From positions 367,282-431,281 of the forward strand of contig NZ_DF967966.1 in the NCBI RefSeq assembly GCF_001050195.2: a stretch of DNA of 64,000 bases, given 5' to 3'. Within the stretch, counting starts at the first letter, position 1; each line of letters begins with the position of its first letter. Under the pieces are notes generated by a model. That model did no database searches. It worked only from the letters and a program-made list of their open reading frames with translations, and was not told where the DNA came from. This DNA is from Anaerolinea thermolimosa. GTDB lineage: Bacteria > Chloroflexota > Anaerolineae > Anaerolineales > Anaerolineaceae. A program made the position numbers and the translations under genes. Of the stretch, positions 52,636 through 63,052 are shown piece after piece.

Positions 52636-53838
52636 ATGAAAATTCTCCTTCTGACTCAGGTTCTCCCTTACCCTCCGGATAGCGGCCCCAAGGTAAAGAC
52701 CTGGAATCTGATTCAATACCTGGCCCGCCAGCATGAGGTGACCCTGGTTTCGTTTGTGCGCGGGAATCAGTCGCGTGAGGTGGGGCAACTCCGCCGCCTG
52801 TGCGCCGGTGTGTTCACCCTTCCGATGGAACGAGGGGTTCTTCGCGATGGCCTGGCGCTGTTCAGGAGCCTGGCCACAGGGGTGCCGTGGGTTATCGTGC
52901 GGGATGCGAGAGGCCCCATGTTCAGGCTGGTACGAGAGCTCTCGGCGCGGCAGTCTTTCGATGCCGTGCATGCCGACCAGCTCAATATGGCCCAGTATGC
53001 CCTGGTAGCTCGAGTGGGGAAGAAGGTGCTGGATACGCACAATGCGCTCTGGCTTCTTTACCGGCGCATGGCGAGCACCATGCCGGAAGGGCTTTTAAAG
53101 TGGGTGTACGAGCGCGACTGGCGCCTGCTGAGGCGGTATGAAGGGGAGATTTGCCGGGCTTTCGACGCTGTTCTGGCGGTCAGCGAGGAAGACCGGCGTG
53201 CCCTTGAAGAAGTAAGCGGGGAAGGGCGTAATTTCCGTGTCGTCCCCATTTCAGTGAATACCGATGAGGTGCAGCCGGTGTGCCGGGTGGCAGAGGCTGA
53301 CCGCATTGTTACCCTTGGGACGATGTTCTGGCAGCCCAATGTGGATGGTATTCTATGGTTCGTGCATTCGGTCTTACCGTTGATCCGCCGCGAGAAACCG
53401 GATGCCGCGCTGGACATCATCGGTGCGCGCCCCCCAAAAGAAGTGGTGGCGCTCGGAGAGCAGGACAGGCTTATCCGGGTCACCGGATATGTAGAAGACC
53501 CGCTCCCTTTTCTGGAGCAGGCGGGAGTGATGGTGGTGCCGCTTCGTGCGGGCGGGGGCATGCGAGTGAAAATTCTCAATGCCCTGGCGCAGGGGTTGCC
53601 CGTGGTGACCACCTCCATTGGCTGTGAAGGCATTGCAGTGGAACACGGCCAGCATGTACTGATTGCGGATACGCCAGCCGAGTTTGCCCGGGCTGTGGTG
53701 CAGGTGTTGCGAGACCGTTCACTGGCCAGCGAACTCGGCCGCCGTGGCCGCCGTCTGATCGAAACATTGTACGACTACCGGGTGGCCTGCCGCCCCCTGG
53801 ATGATCTTTATCCCCCAGATGGAAAGCGGCTTGTTTGA
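52636..53838 (+). CDS. Glycosyltransferase family 4 (paralogue of the 49067 gene)
   Basis: A 400-residue GT-B enzyme starting MKILLLTQVLPYPPDSGPKVKTWNL, with DTHNALWLLYRRMA, LGTMFWQPNVDGILWFVHSVLPLI, VVPLRAGGGMRVKILNALAQGLPVVTTSIGCEGI and a final ETLYDYRVACRPLDDLY. ATG 52636 is preferred over an in-frame TTG at 52630. It ends the contiguous block of coupled transferase genes; the next gene is 53 bp on with its own ribosome site. Confidence 0.9.
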   Translation: MKILLLTQVLPYPPDSGPKVKTWNLIQYLARQHEVTLVSFVRGNQSREVGQLRRLCAGVFTLPMERGVLRDGLALFRSLATGVPWVIVRDARGPMFRLVRELSARQSFDAVHADQLNMAQYALVARVGKKVLDTHNALWLLYRRMASTMPEGLLKWVYERDWRLLRRYEGEICRAFDAVLAVSEEDRRALEEVSGEGRNFRVVPISVNTDEVQPVCRVAEADRIVTLGTMFWQPNVDGILWFVHSVLPLIRREKPDAALDIIGARPPKEVVALGEQDRLIRVTGYVEDPLPFLEQAGVMVVPLRAGGGMRVKILNALAQGLPVVTTSIGCEGIAVEHGQHVLIADTPAEFARAVVQVLRDRSLASELGRRGRRLIETLYDYRVACRPLDDLYPPDGKRLV

Positions 53839-53891
53839 AGTTTTTCTTTGGCAGGGTTGTTCTGGGTTGAGGTTCATGAGGAGAGAAAGCG

Positions 53892-56800
53892 ATGTATCAT
53901 CAACAGAAGGTAAGTACTGGAAGGTGGTCGATGGCGTTTTGCCGGAAACCGGATGAAAAGGAAAACTCTCGATCGATCATGCCCAAAATCGGGGCGATTT
54001 TCCTGATCCTGAGCATGGTGATGACCGCTCTGGGGCGGCCTGATCAGATTGTCCGGGCGCAAACCGCCAGCGGGAGTATTACCCAGACAACCGCGGGAGA
54101 TTTTGGCGCTGTGTGTGCCAGCCTCAGCGAGGTAAGCATCAGTGATGCCGGTGGTGGAGAGGTGCGCCTGCGCGCCTCGCTGGAAGATTACTTTGATGGG
54201 AACGCCGTGGATACCGGGCGCTGGGTGGTGGGCAATGTGTACTCCTGGTATACGGTACCTCCCACGGTGAGCAACGGAGTGCTCACGCTGGACTCAGCCT
54301 ACCTGCGCTCGCAGATGAATATGCAATCCCTTCCGGTGCGCTTTTTCGAGGCGCGTGCGCTCCAGCGCGCCGGAGCGAACAACGCGGGATGGCCGGATCT
54401 GGGGTTTTACCGTGCCCTGCCTCCGCTGGACCCGAACGCGGTCACCTCAGATACGGCGATGCGCCTGTTCATCAGCCGGGATACCAACACCACGTATGTC
54501 CGTGGGCGGGATGGTGATGGCAGCGCACCGTTGTATGATGTGGACATTCCCACCCTCAACCTTCAGCAGTATCATGTGTTTCGGGTGGAATGGTACACAG
54601 ACCGGACGGACTTCTTTGTAGACGGGGTCTTCCAGGCGACGATGCCGGGGGTGACCACGTTGAACACGTATGCCTTTCTGTATCATCAGACGCCCACCAC
54701 CCAGGGCAGCAGTCCCATGCAGGTGGACTGGGTGCGGGCGGGGGCCTACCCTTCGACGGGTACTTACACCTCCTGTGTTCTGGATGCCGGGGGTAGCGCG
54801 CTCTGGCAGGGTTTCAATTCGCAGATTGACCTGCCCGCCGGAACATCCGTGGTATTGCAGACGCGCACTTCTTCGGACGGAATGGCCTGGAGTGACTGGT
54901 CTCCGACTGTCGACGGGCAAATTTCCAGCCCGGCCGGGCGTTTCTTGCAATATCAGCTCACTTTGAACACCACCAACCCCCTTGTTTCTCCAGAATTGCG
55001 GGAAATTACCTTCAATTATGAACTCCTGCCGGTGAATACCCCCGAAGCCACCAGCACGTTCACCCCATCGCCTACCTCAACGGCGACCCTGGAGCCTTCT
55101 CCAACGCTCACGCTTCAACCCACCGATACCCCTGCGCCGACCCCTACCTTTACAGCCAGCCCGTTACCCTCACCTACCGCTTCTCCTTCCCCGCTGCCCA
55201 CCTTCACCGCCACTTCACCGCTTCCTACCAGCACTTCCACACCTACCTTCACGGCTACGCTGCCACCTCCTACCAACACTTCCACGCCGACGCCCACTCC
55301 CCAGAATTCCGGAGTCACCGATGACTTCAATCGCCCGGATTCTACCAACCTGGGGGCCAGCTGGACTGAGCGCATCGGTGACTGGCAGATTGTTTCGGGT
55401 ACGTTACGCAATGCCAGTGTGGGCGGCGACGCTGTGGTAACTTATACCGGAACATACAGCAATGTTCAGGCGTCGGCTGATGCACGTTTTGCCAGCAACG
55501 CCGGCACCATCTCGCTGGGAGTGCGCCTGGGCGCTTTTTCGGGGGGCGTTCCCAATAGCGGCTATGTGGCAGAATTGTTCAGTTCGGGGCTGGTGATCCT
55601 GTGGCGGATTGACAACTGGACTCAGCTGGGGAGCTATCAAATCGCCGGATATCAACCGGGCCAGGCAATCACCTTTGCCCTTTCTGCCTCCGGGAGTATT
55701 GTACGGGTAGATGTCAACGGGATCACACGCATAACCGCCACAAACACGGCTTTTACCAGCGGTGCAGTGGGGTTATGGTCGTATGCTTCTACCGCGGTAA
55801 ACCAGCACATTCTGGATAACTTCAATCTGGTGGATTTCTCACAAACCACCCCCACGGCTACGTCGGTAGTTCAGCCTACCAGCACATCAACCTCAACACC
55901 CACCCAGGCACCCTTGCCAACAGCCACGGCAACCCCTGCCTCGGGCTCATCGGGGAGTGTGGTTCACGATACGGTGAGTGATTTTGCTCAGGTGTGTGCT
56001 GTTCTCAGCAACGTCACGGTGAGTGACGCCAGAGGCGGAGAGGTACGCCTGGCGGCCCCGGTGGAAGATTATTTCAACGGGAACACGGTAGATACGGCGC
56101 AATGGGTGGCCGGGAATGTGTACACCTGGTACACCGTTCCGCCCAGTGTGGGGAATGGCGTGCTGACCCTGGATAGCGCCTACCTCCGCTCGCAGGCCAA
56201 TTTACAATCGTTGCCGGTGCGTTTCTTTGAGGCACGTGCCTTACAGCGGGCAACCACGGCCAATGCTGGCTGGCCCGATCTGGGCTTCTACCGGGCATTA
56301 CCCCCGCTGGACCCCAATTCGGTGACCGACGACTCGGCAATCCGCCTGTTTGTTTCCAGAGATACCAATACTACCTATGTGCGCGCGCGCGACGGTGGAG
56401 CGAGTGCTCCCCTGATCGATATCGATATTCCAACCATTGATCTGCGCAGTTACCATCTCTTCCGCATCGAGTGGACCGCGACCGAGAGCCGTTTCTATGT
56501 GGATGGTGTACTTCAGGCCACGATTCCGGGCGTTTCCACGTTCAATACCTGGGTATTTCTCTACAACCAGACCCCCCAGACTTCGGGGGGTAGCCCCATG
56601 CAGGTAGACTGGGTGCGGGCGGGAGCGTATCCCTCAGGTGGCAGTTACACCTCCTGTATTCAGGATGCGGGGAGCACAGTGCCATGGCAGTCGGTGGCTT
56701 CAACCGCAGATTTACCCGCAGGTACGGGGTTGAATATCGAGACTCGCACCTCAGATGACGGGGTGAACTGGTCGCCCTGGGCGCAGACTTCAGGAAATAC

Positions 56801-57878
56801 GATTGTCAGTCCGGCGGGGCGCTACCTGCAATACCGTCTGAACCTCAGTTCGGGCAACGTCCTCCTTTCGCCTGAAGTTCAACGGATCGTTCTGACGTAT
56901 GCTCTGCCCTCGGGTGGGGCAACTGCAACGGCCACAAGTGTGCCCACGGCAACTTCTTTGCCCTCCTCCACGCCCACACCCCTGCCGAGTGCTACCTCTA
57001 CGGCTTCTCCAACCGCCATCGTTGCTTCTCCGACCTTTACAGCTACTCCACTGCCAAGCGCCACCCCCACAGCGACTGCAACTGCTACCCGCACCTCCAC
57101 GCCACTGCCAAGCGCCACCTTCACAGCGACTGCAACCGCTACCCGCACCTCCACGCCACTGCCAAGTGCCACCCCCACAGCGACTGCAACCGCTACCCCC
57201 ACCCGTACTCCCACGCTTACCCCATCGGCCACGTTGACGCCCACCGTGCTTCCTGATCTGATCTTTGCCGATGGCTTTGAAGGGGGGAATTTGCTCGCCT
57301 GGTCTTCGAGCGTCACCGGTGGGGGTGACCTCTCAGCAAGTACAGCTGCGGCTTTGAGAGGTTCTTATGGTTTGAGGGCTCTCATCAACGATAATACTGC
57401 CATCTATGTGGTGGATGATACACCGGCAGCCGAGGCACGCTACCGGGCGCGTTTCTATTTTGACCCCAACAGCATTAGCATGACCAGTGGAAACGCTCAT
57501 TATATCTTCTACGGTTATTCGGGAACCCTGGTTACGGCCCGGATTGAGTTTCGCCGTTACAGCGGGGCGTATCAGGTGAGGGCGCAAACGCGAAATAACG
57601 GGAGCACCTTCCTGACCACCAGTTATGTCACCATCTCAGACGCCCCCCACTCTCTGGAAATTGACTGGCGGGCTTCTACTGCGGCAGGAGCGAGCAATGG
57701 CTGGCTGACTTTCTGGGTGGATGGTGTGCAGGTCGGAAGTATTACCGGAGTAGATAACGATACCCGCCGGATCGATTCGGTTCGTCTGGGCGCGGTAGAT
57801 GGCATTGATTCTGGCACACGGGGAACAGAATTTTTCGATTCTTTCGAGTCGCGCCGTTTGAATTACATTGGGCCGTGA
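53892..57878 (+). CDS. Giant secreted multi-domain lectin-like protein with duplicated module
   Basis: A 1328-residue surface protein. After a basic leader and hydrophobic segment (about 30-50, cleavage near VRAQTA) there is a beta-sandwich module (about 65-380, [20 protein letters not shown]), a Thr/Pro-rich linker (about 383-472), a second LamG-like domain (about 475-655, [15 protein letters not shown]), a second linker, a near copy of the first module (about 690-1005, [20 protein letters not shown]), a linker with three 18-residue tandem repeats, and a C-terminal LamG-like domain (from [17 protein letters not shown]). Concanavalin-type folds suggest glycan binding outside the cell. A GAGGAGAG site supports ATG 53892. 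No catalytic motif is evident. Confidence 0.85.
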   Translation: MYHQQKVSTGRWSMAFCRKPDEKENSRSIMPKIGAIFLILSMVMTALGRPDQIVRAQTASGSITQTTAGDFGAVCASLSEVSISDAGGGEVRLRASLEDYFDGNAVDTGRWVVGNVYSWYTVPPTVSNGVLTLDSAYLRSQMNMQSLPVRFFEARALQRAGANNAGWPDLGFYRALPPLDPNAVTSDTAMRLFISRDTNTTYVRGRDGDGSAPLYDVDIPTLNLQQYHVFRVEWYTDRTDFFVDGVFQATMPGVTTLNTYAFLYHQTPTTQGSSPMQVDWVRAGAYPSTGTYTSCVLDAGGSALWQGFNSQIDLPAGTSVVLQTRTSSDGMAWSDWSPTVDGQISSPAGRFLQYQLTLNTTNPLVSPELREITFNYELLPVNTPEATSTFTPSPTSTATLEPSPTLTLQPTDTPAPTPTFTASPLPSPTASPSPLPTFTATSPLPTSTSTPTFTATLPPPTNTSTPTPTPQNSGVTDDFNRPDSTNLGASWTERIGDWQIVSGTLRNASVGGDAVVTYTGTYSNVQASADARFASNAGTISLGVRLGAFSGGVPNSGYVAELFSSGLVILWRIDNWTQLGSYQIAGYQPGQAITFALSASGSIVRVDVNGITRITATNTAFTSGAVGLWSYASTAVNQHILDNFNLVDFSQTTPTATSVVQPTSTSTSTPTQAPLPTATATPASGSSGSVVHDTVSDFAQVCAVLSNVTVSDARGGEVRLAAPVEDYFNGNTVDTAQWVAGNVYTWYTVPPSVGNGVLTLDSAYLRSQANLQSLPVRFFEARALQRATTANAGWPDLGFYRALPPLDPNSVTDDSAIRLFVSRDTNTTYVRARDGGASAPLIDIDIPTIDLRSYHLFRIEWTATESRFYVDGVLQATIPGVSTFNTWVFLYNQTPQTSGGSPMQVDWVRAGAYPSGGSYTSCIQDAGSTVPWQSVASTADLPAGTGLNIETRTSDDGVNWSPWAQTSGNTIVSPAGRYLQYRLNLSSGNVLLSPEVQRIVLTYALPSGGATATATSVPTATSLPSSTPTPLPSATSTASPTAIVASPTFTATPLPSATPTATATATRTSTPLPSATFTATATATRTSTPLPSATPTATATATPTRTPTLTPSATLTPTVLPDLIFADGFEGGNLLAWSSSVTGGGDLSASTAAALRGSYGLRALINDNTAIYVVDDTPAAEARYRARFYFDPNSISMTSGNAHYIFYGYSGTLVTARIEFRRYSGAYQVRAQTRNNGSTFLTTSYVTISDAPHSLEIDWRASTAAGASNGWLTFWVDGVQVGSITGVDNDTRRIDSVRLGAVDGIDSGTRGTEFFDSFESRRLNYIGP
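57051..57212 (+). repeat. Three 54-bp tandem repeats in a Thr/Pro linker
   Basis: Units begin CTGCCAAG at 57051, 57105 and 57159, exactly 54 bp apart, each coding 18 residues of the LPSATxTATATATxTxTP type. The copies differ at a few bases only. This is a recent expansion that can change linker length by slippage without breaking the frame. Confidence 0.85.
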
Positions 57879-57974
57879 ACCTCACAGAGGCGGTACGATG
57901 GTTTCTGAGAGGAATGGGATAATCATCCAGATTTAGATTTTCACCGGTGAAAGGTGAAATGGAGGAAGAAGACA

Positions 57975-58997
57975 ATGAACCCGATTCGAGTGGGTGTGAT
58001 TGGCCTGGGCCGTATGGGGCAGCAACATTGCCGCGTTTATTCCACGCTCAGGCGAGTGCAGTTGAGTGGGGTGCACGATGTGAACGCCGAGCTTGGCCGG
58101 TCGGTGGCTCAGCGGTTAGACGCGCCTTTCTTTTCGCGGATCGAAGACCTGCTGCAGGAGGTGGACGCGGTGAGTTTGGTTACTCCCACGCCCAGCCACT
58201 ATGACCTGGCGATGATGTGCCTTGAGCACGGAGTGCACCTGCTGGTAGAAAAGCCCATCACCGAAACCCTGGAGCAGGCCGAAGCCCTTACCCGTGCGGC
58301 AGAAGAGAGCGGCCTGGTGGTGCAGGTGGGGCATATCGAGCGCTTCAACCCGGCCTACATTGAAATGAAAAATGTGCTGGAAGATCTGACCGTGCTGGCG
58401 GTGAATTTCCGGCGTCTCAGTGCTTACGCGGGCAGCAACACCGATGTCAATGTGGTGCTGGACCTGATGATCCACGATCTGGACCTTGTCCTCGAATTGA
58501 TCGGAGAAGAGCCGGTGGAAATTGCCGCCTACGGGTTGACCGCCACCGGCAACGCCGTAGACCACGTCAACGTTCAGCTTTCATTCTCCTCAGGGCCGCT
58601 GGTGTCGCTTACGGCCTCACGGCTCACCGAGCAGAAGGTGCGCGCGATTGATGTTACCGCGTGGGAGGCGTACGTGGAGGCCGATCTGCTCCATAAATCG
58701 GTGGATATCCACCGGCGGACGATTGGTCAATACCTCAACCACAACAAGCGCGGGGTGAAATATCGCCAGGAAAGCCTGCTGGAGCGCATTCTGGTGCCGG
58801 TGGTTGAGCCTCTGTTTTCTGAATTGCAGCACTTTGTAGAAAGCGTTGCCGAGAAGAAAACCCCTCTGGTAACGCCGCGCGATGGGTTGAAGGCTTTGAG
58901 GCTGGCGACGCAGATCTGTGAAGCGGCGGAAAGGCGCATGATTTTTGCCAGAGCGGGTGAACTTTCGCCCGGGCTTTCAACCTCAAAAAGTCAATAG
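57975..58997 (+). CDS. Gfo/Idh/MocA sugar dehydrogenase (UDP-GlcNAc 3-dehydrogenase-like)
   Basis: An NAD(P)-dependent oxidoreductase of 340 residues. The Rossmann start is RVGVIGLGRMGQQHC. The family motif EKPITETLEQAEALTRAA contains the catalytic Lys, and VGHIERFNPAYIEMK is the pattern found in GnnA/UDP-GlcNAc 3-dehydrogenases. ATG 57975 has a perfect GGAGGAAG site. By context it would oxidise C3 of UDP-GlcNAc (or its uronate) for the aminotransferase at 38128, although the two genes are 19 kb apart. Other sugar substrates are possible. Confidence 0.85.
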   Translation: MNPIRVGVIGLGRMGQQHCRVYSTLRRVQLSGVHDVNAELGRSVAQRLDAPFFSRIEDLLQEVDAVSLVTPTPSHYDLAMMCLEHGVHLLVEKPITETLEQAEALTRAAEESGLVVQVGHIERFNPAYIEMKNVLEDLTVLAVNFRRLSAYAGSNTDVNVVLDLMIHDLDLVLELIGEEPVEIAAYGLTATGNAVDHVNVQLSFSSGPLVSLTASRLTEQKVRAIDVTAWEAYVEADLLHKSVDIHRRTIGQYLNHNKRGVKYRQESLLERILVPVVEPLFSELQHFVESVAEKKTPLVTPRDGLKALRLATQICEAAERRMIFARAGELSPGLSTSKSQ

Positions 58998-59030
58998 TTC
59001 ACCATGAGTTAAGAGGAGCGAGAAAAGCCA

Positions 59031-60611
59031 ATGATTGCTTCCTCGAAAGAGGCTGTGAACCGGCAAAAGAGTGGGTGGCGCCGGATATGGATGCTCGTGG
59101 TTGCGGCAGGGATATTGTTCCTGGCATTCTACCGTCTGACCGATTATCCCCTGACCTGGTTCGATGAAGGTTCTCACCTGCATGTGTCTAAGGCGCTGGT
59201 GAAGTACGGGGTCTATGCCGATTACAGCAGTGAAGGGTTCCGTTACTATGGGCCAACAAATGGGCTGGGCCCGACGGTATTGCTCCCCATCGCCGGAGTA
59301 TTCCGGTTGTTGGGTATCGGCCTGCTCCAGGCTCGCCTGGTAATGGTGGTTTATTTGCTGGTGGGGCTCTTCCTTTTCTATCGCCTGACGGTGAGCCTGG
59401 AGGGAGACGGCTGGCATGCTCTGGCTTTCCTGCTGTTGTTTGCTTCTCGCGGGGTCTCTATCCTGGAGTATGGGCGGCAGGTGCTGGGAGAAGTTCCCGC
59501 GCTGGTTTTTCTGCTGGGCGGTTTACTGGTGTGGTGGCAGGCGTGGGAAAAACCTTCGTGGGGAAAGCTGGCGCTGGCCGGGATGTTGCTGGGGTTGAGT
59601 GTGGTTACGAAAAGCCAGGTGCTCTTGTTTCTGGGACCAGCGCTGGTGCTGGCCTGGCTGGCCAACCTCGTGTATTATCGCCTGCTTCCCCAGAGGGTTT
59701 TTCTCCTGCCGGGACTGGTTACAGCGGGGCTTTTTGCCGCCTGGCAGGCTTTTTTGCTGTTCGGGCTGGATCCGCAGGCCAGCATTGGCAATCTGTCGTT
59801 GCTGCGAGAGACCTCGGGGAGTGCGGCGTTTGTATTTTCGGCAGAGCTGATCAGGCGCTCTCTGAGCGAATTGATCAGTGTGCTTGGATATTTTGGCCTG
59901 CTGGGGGTGGGGCTTCTTTATGGTGCTACGCTCATACTGCCGCGGCGAATTGAGGCACAGAAGTGGAGCATTCTGTGGATGATGGCTGCCTTAAACCTGC
60001 TCTGGTATGTGCTGGCATCGATCAGCTGGGTGCGGTATGCTTTCATCGGTCTGGCGCTGGCGTGTATTTTCACGGCGCGCTTTTTGTACGACCTCACCCG
60101 CGAATTAAAACCCCGGCTGAGGGAATTCTGGCAGGCAGTCAGGGAAAAGAGACCTGTGCCCGGGACGGTGGCGGCGCAGGGAGCACTGGCGCTGGCCGTG
60201 GCGGGGGTGGTGCTGGGCTCTCTGGCGCTCAACGTGCGCGACGTACTTGCTCCGGGTGAGAATACCCCCATGCTGATGGCGGCTTACCTCAACCAGCACG
60301 TCCCTCTGGATGCGGTGATCGAGACTTATGAGCCGGAGATGGGTTTTCTGACGGACCATCGTTATCATTACCCACCCCACAGTTATTTGAATAAAACCAT
60401 TCAATTCACCTGGCTGGGCGGGAGCTTACCGGGTGAGGGGTATGATTTTATCCAGAAAGAAAAACCGGAGTACGTCCTGGTGGGTAAGTTCGCCGCCTGG
60501 GTGCAATTCTATTCGATTCCGGAGATCGAGAGCCGCTACGATCGGCTGATCACGATTGGGCCTTACCAGTTATATCGGCTTCGGGGTGTGTCTTCCAACT
60601 TCACCCCGTGA
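59031..60611 (+). CDS. GT39/ArnT-like membrane glycosyltransferase
   Basis: A 526-residue polytopic protein with roughly 11 hydrophobic segments. The first extracytoplasmic loop holds the acidic pair in LTWFDEGSHLHVSKAL, matching the DE motif of the PMT/ArnT/dolichyl-phosphate sugar transferase (GT-C) superfamily. A soluble C-terminal extracytoplasmic part follows the last helix (about 420-526). It probably transfers a sugar from a polyprenyl phosphate donor, perhaps one made by the GT2 at 34573 or 39298. The acceptor is unknown. Confidence 0.82.
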   Translation: MIASSKEAVNRQKSGWRRIWMLVVAAGILFLAFYRLTDYPLTWFDEGSHLHVSKALVKYGVYADYSSEGFRYYGPTNGLGPTVLLPIAGVFRLLGIGLLQARLVMVVYLLVGLFLFYRLTVSLEGDGWHALAFLLLFASRGVSILEYGRQVLGEVPALVFLLGGLLVWWQAWEKPSWGKLALAGMLLGLSVVTKSQVLLFLGPALVLAWLANLVYYRLLPQRVFLLPGLVTAGLFAAWQAFLLFGLDPQASIGNLSLLRETSGSAAFVFSAELIRRSLSELISVLGYFGLLGVGLLYGATLILPRRIEAQKWSILWMMAALNLLWYVLASISWVRYAFIGLALACIFTARFLYDLTRELKPRLREFWQAVREKRPVPGTVAAQGALALAVAGVVLGSLALNVRDVLAPGENTPMLMAAYLNQHVPLDAVIETYEPEMGFLTDHRYHYPPHSYLNKTIQFTWLGGSLPGEGYDFIQKEKPEYVLVGKFAAWVQFYSIPEIESRYDRLITIGPYQLYRLRGVSSNFTP

Positions 60612-60655
60612 AACTTAAGAAATCATCATTCTCTTTATACGCAAGGAGCATACCT

Positions 60656-60994
60656 ATGACCTATTCCTCTGAAGTTCCGATTGAACGTGCAGGAATCATT
60701 GAGCTGATCACCACCAGCGCGCAGGACGTTCTTCAGATGCGAGATGGCGCCGGAGAGCAGCTTCCGGTGCTGGGCGAAGAGACCCGGCTGATCGGGCAGG
60801 GGGCCATTCTGGACTCGCTGGGGCTGGTGAGCCTGATCGTGGAGGTGGAGCAACGCCTCTCTGACGAACTGGGTATTAATCTGATCCTGGCTGATGAGCG
60901 CGCCATGTCGCAGAAGCGCAGCCCCTTTCGCTCCATTGGAGCCCTGGCCGATTACATCTGCGATTTGATCGCTGAACAGGGGGCCCATGCCTGA
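60656..60994 (+). CDS. Acyl carrier protein-like protein
   Basis: A 112-residue helical carrier with the phosphopantetheine site serine S54 in GAILDSLGLVSLIVEVEQRL, the standard DSL motif, and a longer than usual loop (LADERAMSQKRSPFRSIG) before the last helix. ATG 60656 follows AAGGAG; an earlier in-frame start overlaps the preceding gene. It overlaps the reductase gene by 8 bp and stands with an ANL ligase, so it likely carries an acyl or aminoacyl group to be reduced and transferred. A fatty-acid housekeeping role is unlikely in this context. Confidence 0.85.
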   Translation: MTYSSEVPIERAGIIELITTSAQDVLQMRDGAGEQLPVLGEETRLIGQGAILDSLGLVSLIVEVEQRLSDELGINLILADERAMSQKRSPFRSIGALADYICDLIAEQGAHA

Positions 60995-61691
60995 TCAGGA
61001 AGTGGTGCTCATCACCGGCACACGCACGGGGATCGGGCGTTTTCTGGCCGAGCATTTCGTCAGTCGCGGGGCGCTGGTGGAGGGATGCAGCCGCAACCCT
61101 CCAGACTGGAGCCTGGAGGGCTACACCCATCACTGCCTGGACGTGGCCGATGAGGGGGCAGTCAGGGCCATGTTCGTGGACATTCAGAAGCGCCACGGCA
61201 GGCTGGATGTTCTGATTAACAACGCGGGGATCGCCTCGATGAATCATATCCTGCTTACCCCGCTTGCCACTCTCGAAAAGATCATGGCCACCAACCTTTA
61301 CGGTACGTTTTTGATGTGCCGTGAGGCAGTGAAGTTGATGCAGCGTCACCGGTATGGGCGCATTGTCAACCTGAGCACGGTGGCGGTGAACATGCGGCTG
61401 GAAGGTGAGGCCGCTTATGCCGCTTCCAAGAGTGCCGTGGTCACCTTTTCTCAAATTCTGGCCAAAGAAGTGGCCCCGTTTGGCATTACCTGCAATGTAG
61501 TGGCCCCTACCCCCATTGAAACCGACCTCATCCGCCATGTGCCGGAAGAAAAAATCAGGCGGATTGTGGAAAGCCAGGCGATTAAACGCGCGGGCACATT
61601 TGAAGATGTGGCCAACGTGGTGGATTTTTTTGTGAAAAAGGAAAGTTCGTTTATCACCGGGCAGGTGATTACCCTGGGAGGGATTCTATGA
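60987..61691 (+). CDS. Short-chain dehydrogenase/reductase (FabG-like)
   Basis: A 234-residue NAD(P)H reductase with TGTRTGIG cofactor loop, NNAG at about 79-82, catalytic Ser in VNLSTVAV and YxxxK at Y144/K148. It ends with the FabG-like SSFITGQVITLGG. It lies between the carrier protein and the ligase with overlaps at both ends, so a carrier-bound 3-oxoacyl group is a sensible substrate. This is inference from family and context. Confidence 0.88.
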   Translation: MPDQEVVLITGTRTGIGRFLAEHFVSRGALVEGCSRNPPDWSLEGYTHHCLDVADEGAVRAMFVDIQKRHGRLDVLINNAGIASMNHILLTPLATLEKIMATNLYGTFLMCREAVKLMQRHRYGRIVNLSTVAVNMRLEGEAAYAASKSAVVTFSQILAKEVAPFGITCNVVAPTPIETDLIRHVPEEKIRRIVESQAIKRAGTFEDVANVVDFFVKKESSFITGQVITLGGIL

Positions 61692-63052
61692 GTATTGCAT
61701 GGTTACTGGAGCGCATGGCGGGCTGGCAGGAGCAACCGGCGATGGTCTGGCGAGACCAGCCTACCACGTATGGAGACCTGTTACTCCGGGTGGAGGAATG
61801 GAAGGGGGAACTCGATCGGTATGGGATGAAAGAGGGGCAGGTGGTGGCTATCGATGGCGATTACAGCCCCAATTCGGTGGCGGTTTTGCTGGCGCTGATC
61901 GATCGGGGGGCCATTGTGGTGCCTCTCACCCAGGCGGCTGCGGCGCATCGGGAGGAGTTCCTGGAGATCGCTCAGGTGGAAGAGGTCATCGCGCTGGATG
62001 AGAACGACCAGCACGTCATCAACCGCCGTCCGGTGGTCGCCGATCATCCTTTTATTCAGCAACTGCGCCAGCTGGGTGACCCTGGCCTGGTGCTCTTCTC
62101 TTCGGGATCCACCGGTAAAAGCAAAGCCGCGTTGCACAACTTTGCCCGCCTGCTGGAGAAATTCAAAGTGCCGCGCAACAAAATGGTGACTCTCACCTTT
62201 TTGCTTCTCGACCACATTGGCGGGCTTAACACGCTGTTCTACACGCTTTCCAACGGGGGGACGGTGGTTTCGGTGCGCAGCCGCGACCCTGACGTGGTCT
62301 GCCGGGCGATCGAGCGCCACCGGGTGGAACTCCTGCCGACTTCGCCGACCTTCCTGAACCTTCTGCTCATCTCCGAAGCCTATAAACGGCACGATCTTTC
62401 TTCGTTGAAGCGTATTACCTACGGCACTGAGGTGATGCCCGAAAGCACCCTGCTTCGCATTCATGAGGTTTTCCCCGATGTCCAGCTGCAACAAACCTAC
62501 GGGCTTTCGGAGCTGGGAATTTTGCGTTCCAAATCCAGAGATAACCGTTCGCTGTGGGTGAAGATCGGCGGTGAGGGATTCCAGATCAAGGTGGTGGATG
62601 GCATTCTGTGGGTGAAGGCTGAATCGGCCATGCTCGGCTACCTGAACGCCCCCAGCCCCTTTGATGAAGAAGGCTGGATGAACACCGGGGATATGGTGGA
62701 GGTGGATGGCGAATACGTGCGTATTCTGGGGCGGCAATCGGAGATCATCAACGTGGGCGGGCAGAAAGTATACCCGGCTGAGGTGGAGAGCGTTCTGCTG
62801 CAAATGGAAAACGTGCGCGATGCAGTTGTCCTCGGAGAGAAGAACCCTATCACGGGGAACATTGTGACCGCGCGGGTCAACCTGAAGGAGCCTGAAGATC
62901 CGCGTGCCTTCAAACAGCGCATGCACGCCTTCTGCCGGGAGCGCCTGGCGGCGTATAAAATTCCGGTCAAGGTGGAAATTCTCACTCAGGAACAGTACAA
63001 CGCGCGTTACAAGCGCATGCGCCGCGCCGACGCTCTGGAATCCAGAGAATGA
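61688..63052 (+). CDS. AMP-forming acyl ligase (ANL superfamily)
   Basis: A 454-residue adenylating enzyme: P-loop-like LFSSGSTGKSKAALHN (about 137-152), QTYGLSELGIL, NTGDMVEVDGEYVRILGRQSEIINVGGQKVYPAEVES hinge and a C-terminal domain ending RYKRMRRADALE with the catalytic-type Lys. It would activate a carboxylic acid and load the neighbouring carrier protein. Somewhat shorter than acyl-CoA synthetases. Its stop overlaps the next start (ATGA), giving a tightly coupled carrier-reductase-ligase unit. Confidence 0.88.
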   Translation: MSIAWLLERMAGWQEQPAMVWRDQPTTYGDLLLRVEEWKGELDRYGMKEGQVVAIDGDYSPNSVAVLLALIDRGAIVVPLTQAAAAHREEFLEIAQVEEVIALDENDQHVINRRPVVADHPFIQQLRQLGDPGLVLFSSGSTGKSKAALHNFARLLEKFKVPRNKMVTLTFLLLDHIGGLNTLFYTLSNGGTVVSVRSRDPDVVCRAIERHRVELLPTSPTFLNLLLISEAYKRHDLSSLKRITYGTEVMPESTLLRIHEVFPDVQLQQTYGLSELGILRSKSRDNRSLWVKIGGEGFQIKVVDGILWVKAESAMLGYLNAPSPFDEEGWMNTGDMVEVDGEYVRILGRQSEIINVGGQKVYPAEVESVLLQMENVRDAVVLGEKNPITGNIVTARVNLKEPEDPRAFKQRMHAFCRERLAAYKIPVKVEILTQEQYNARYKRMRRADALESRE

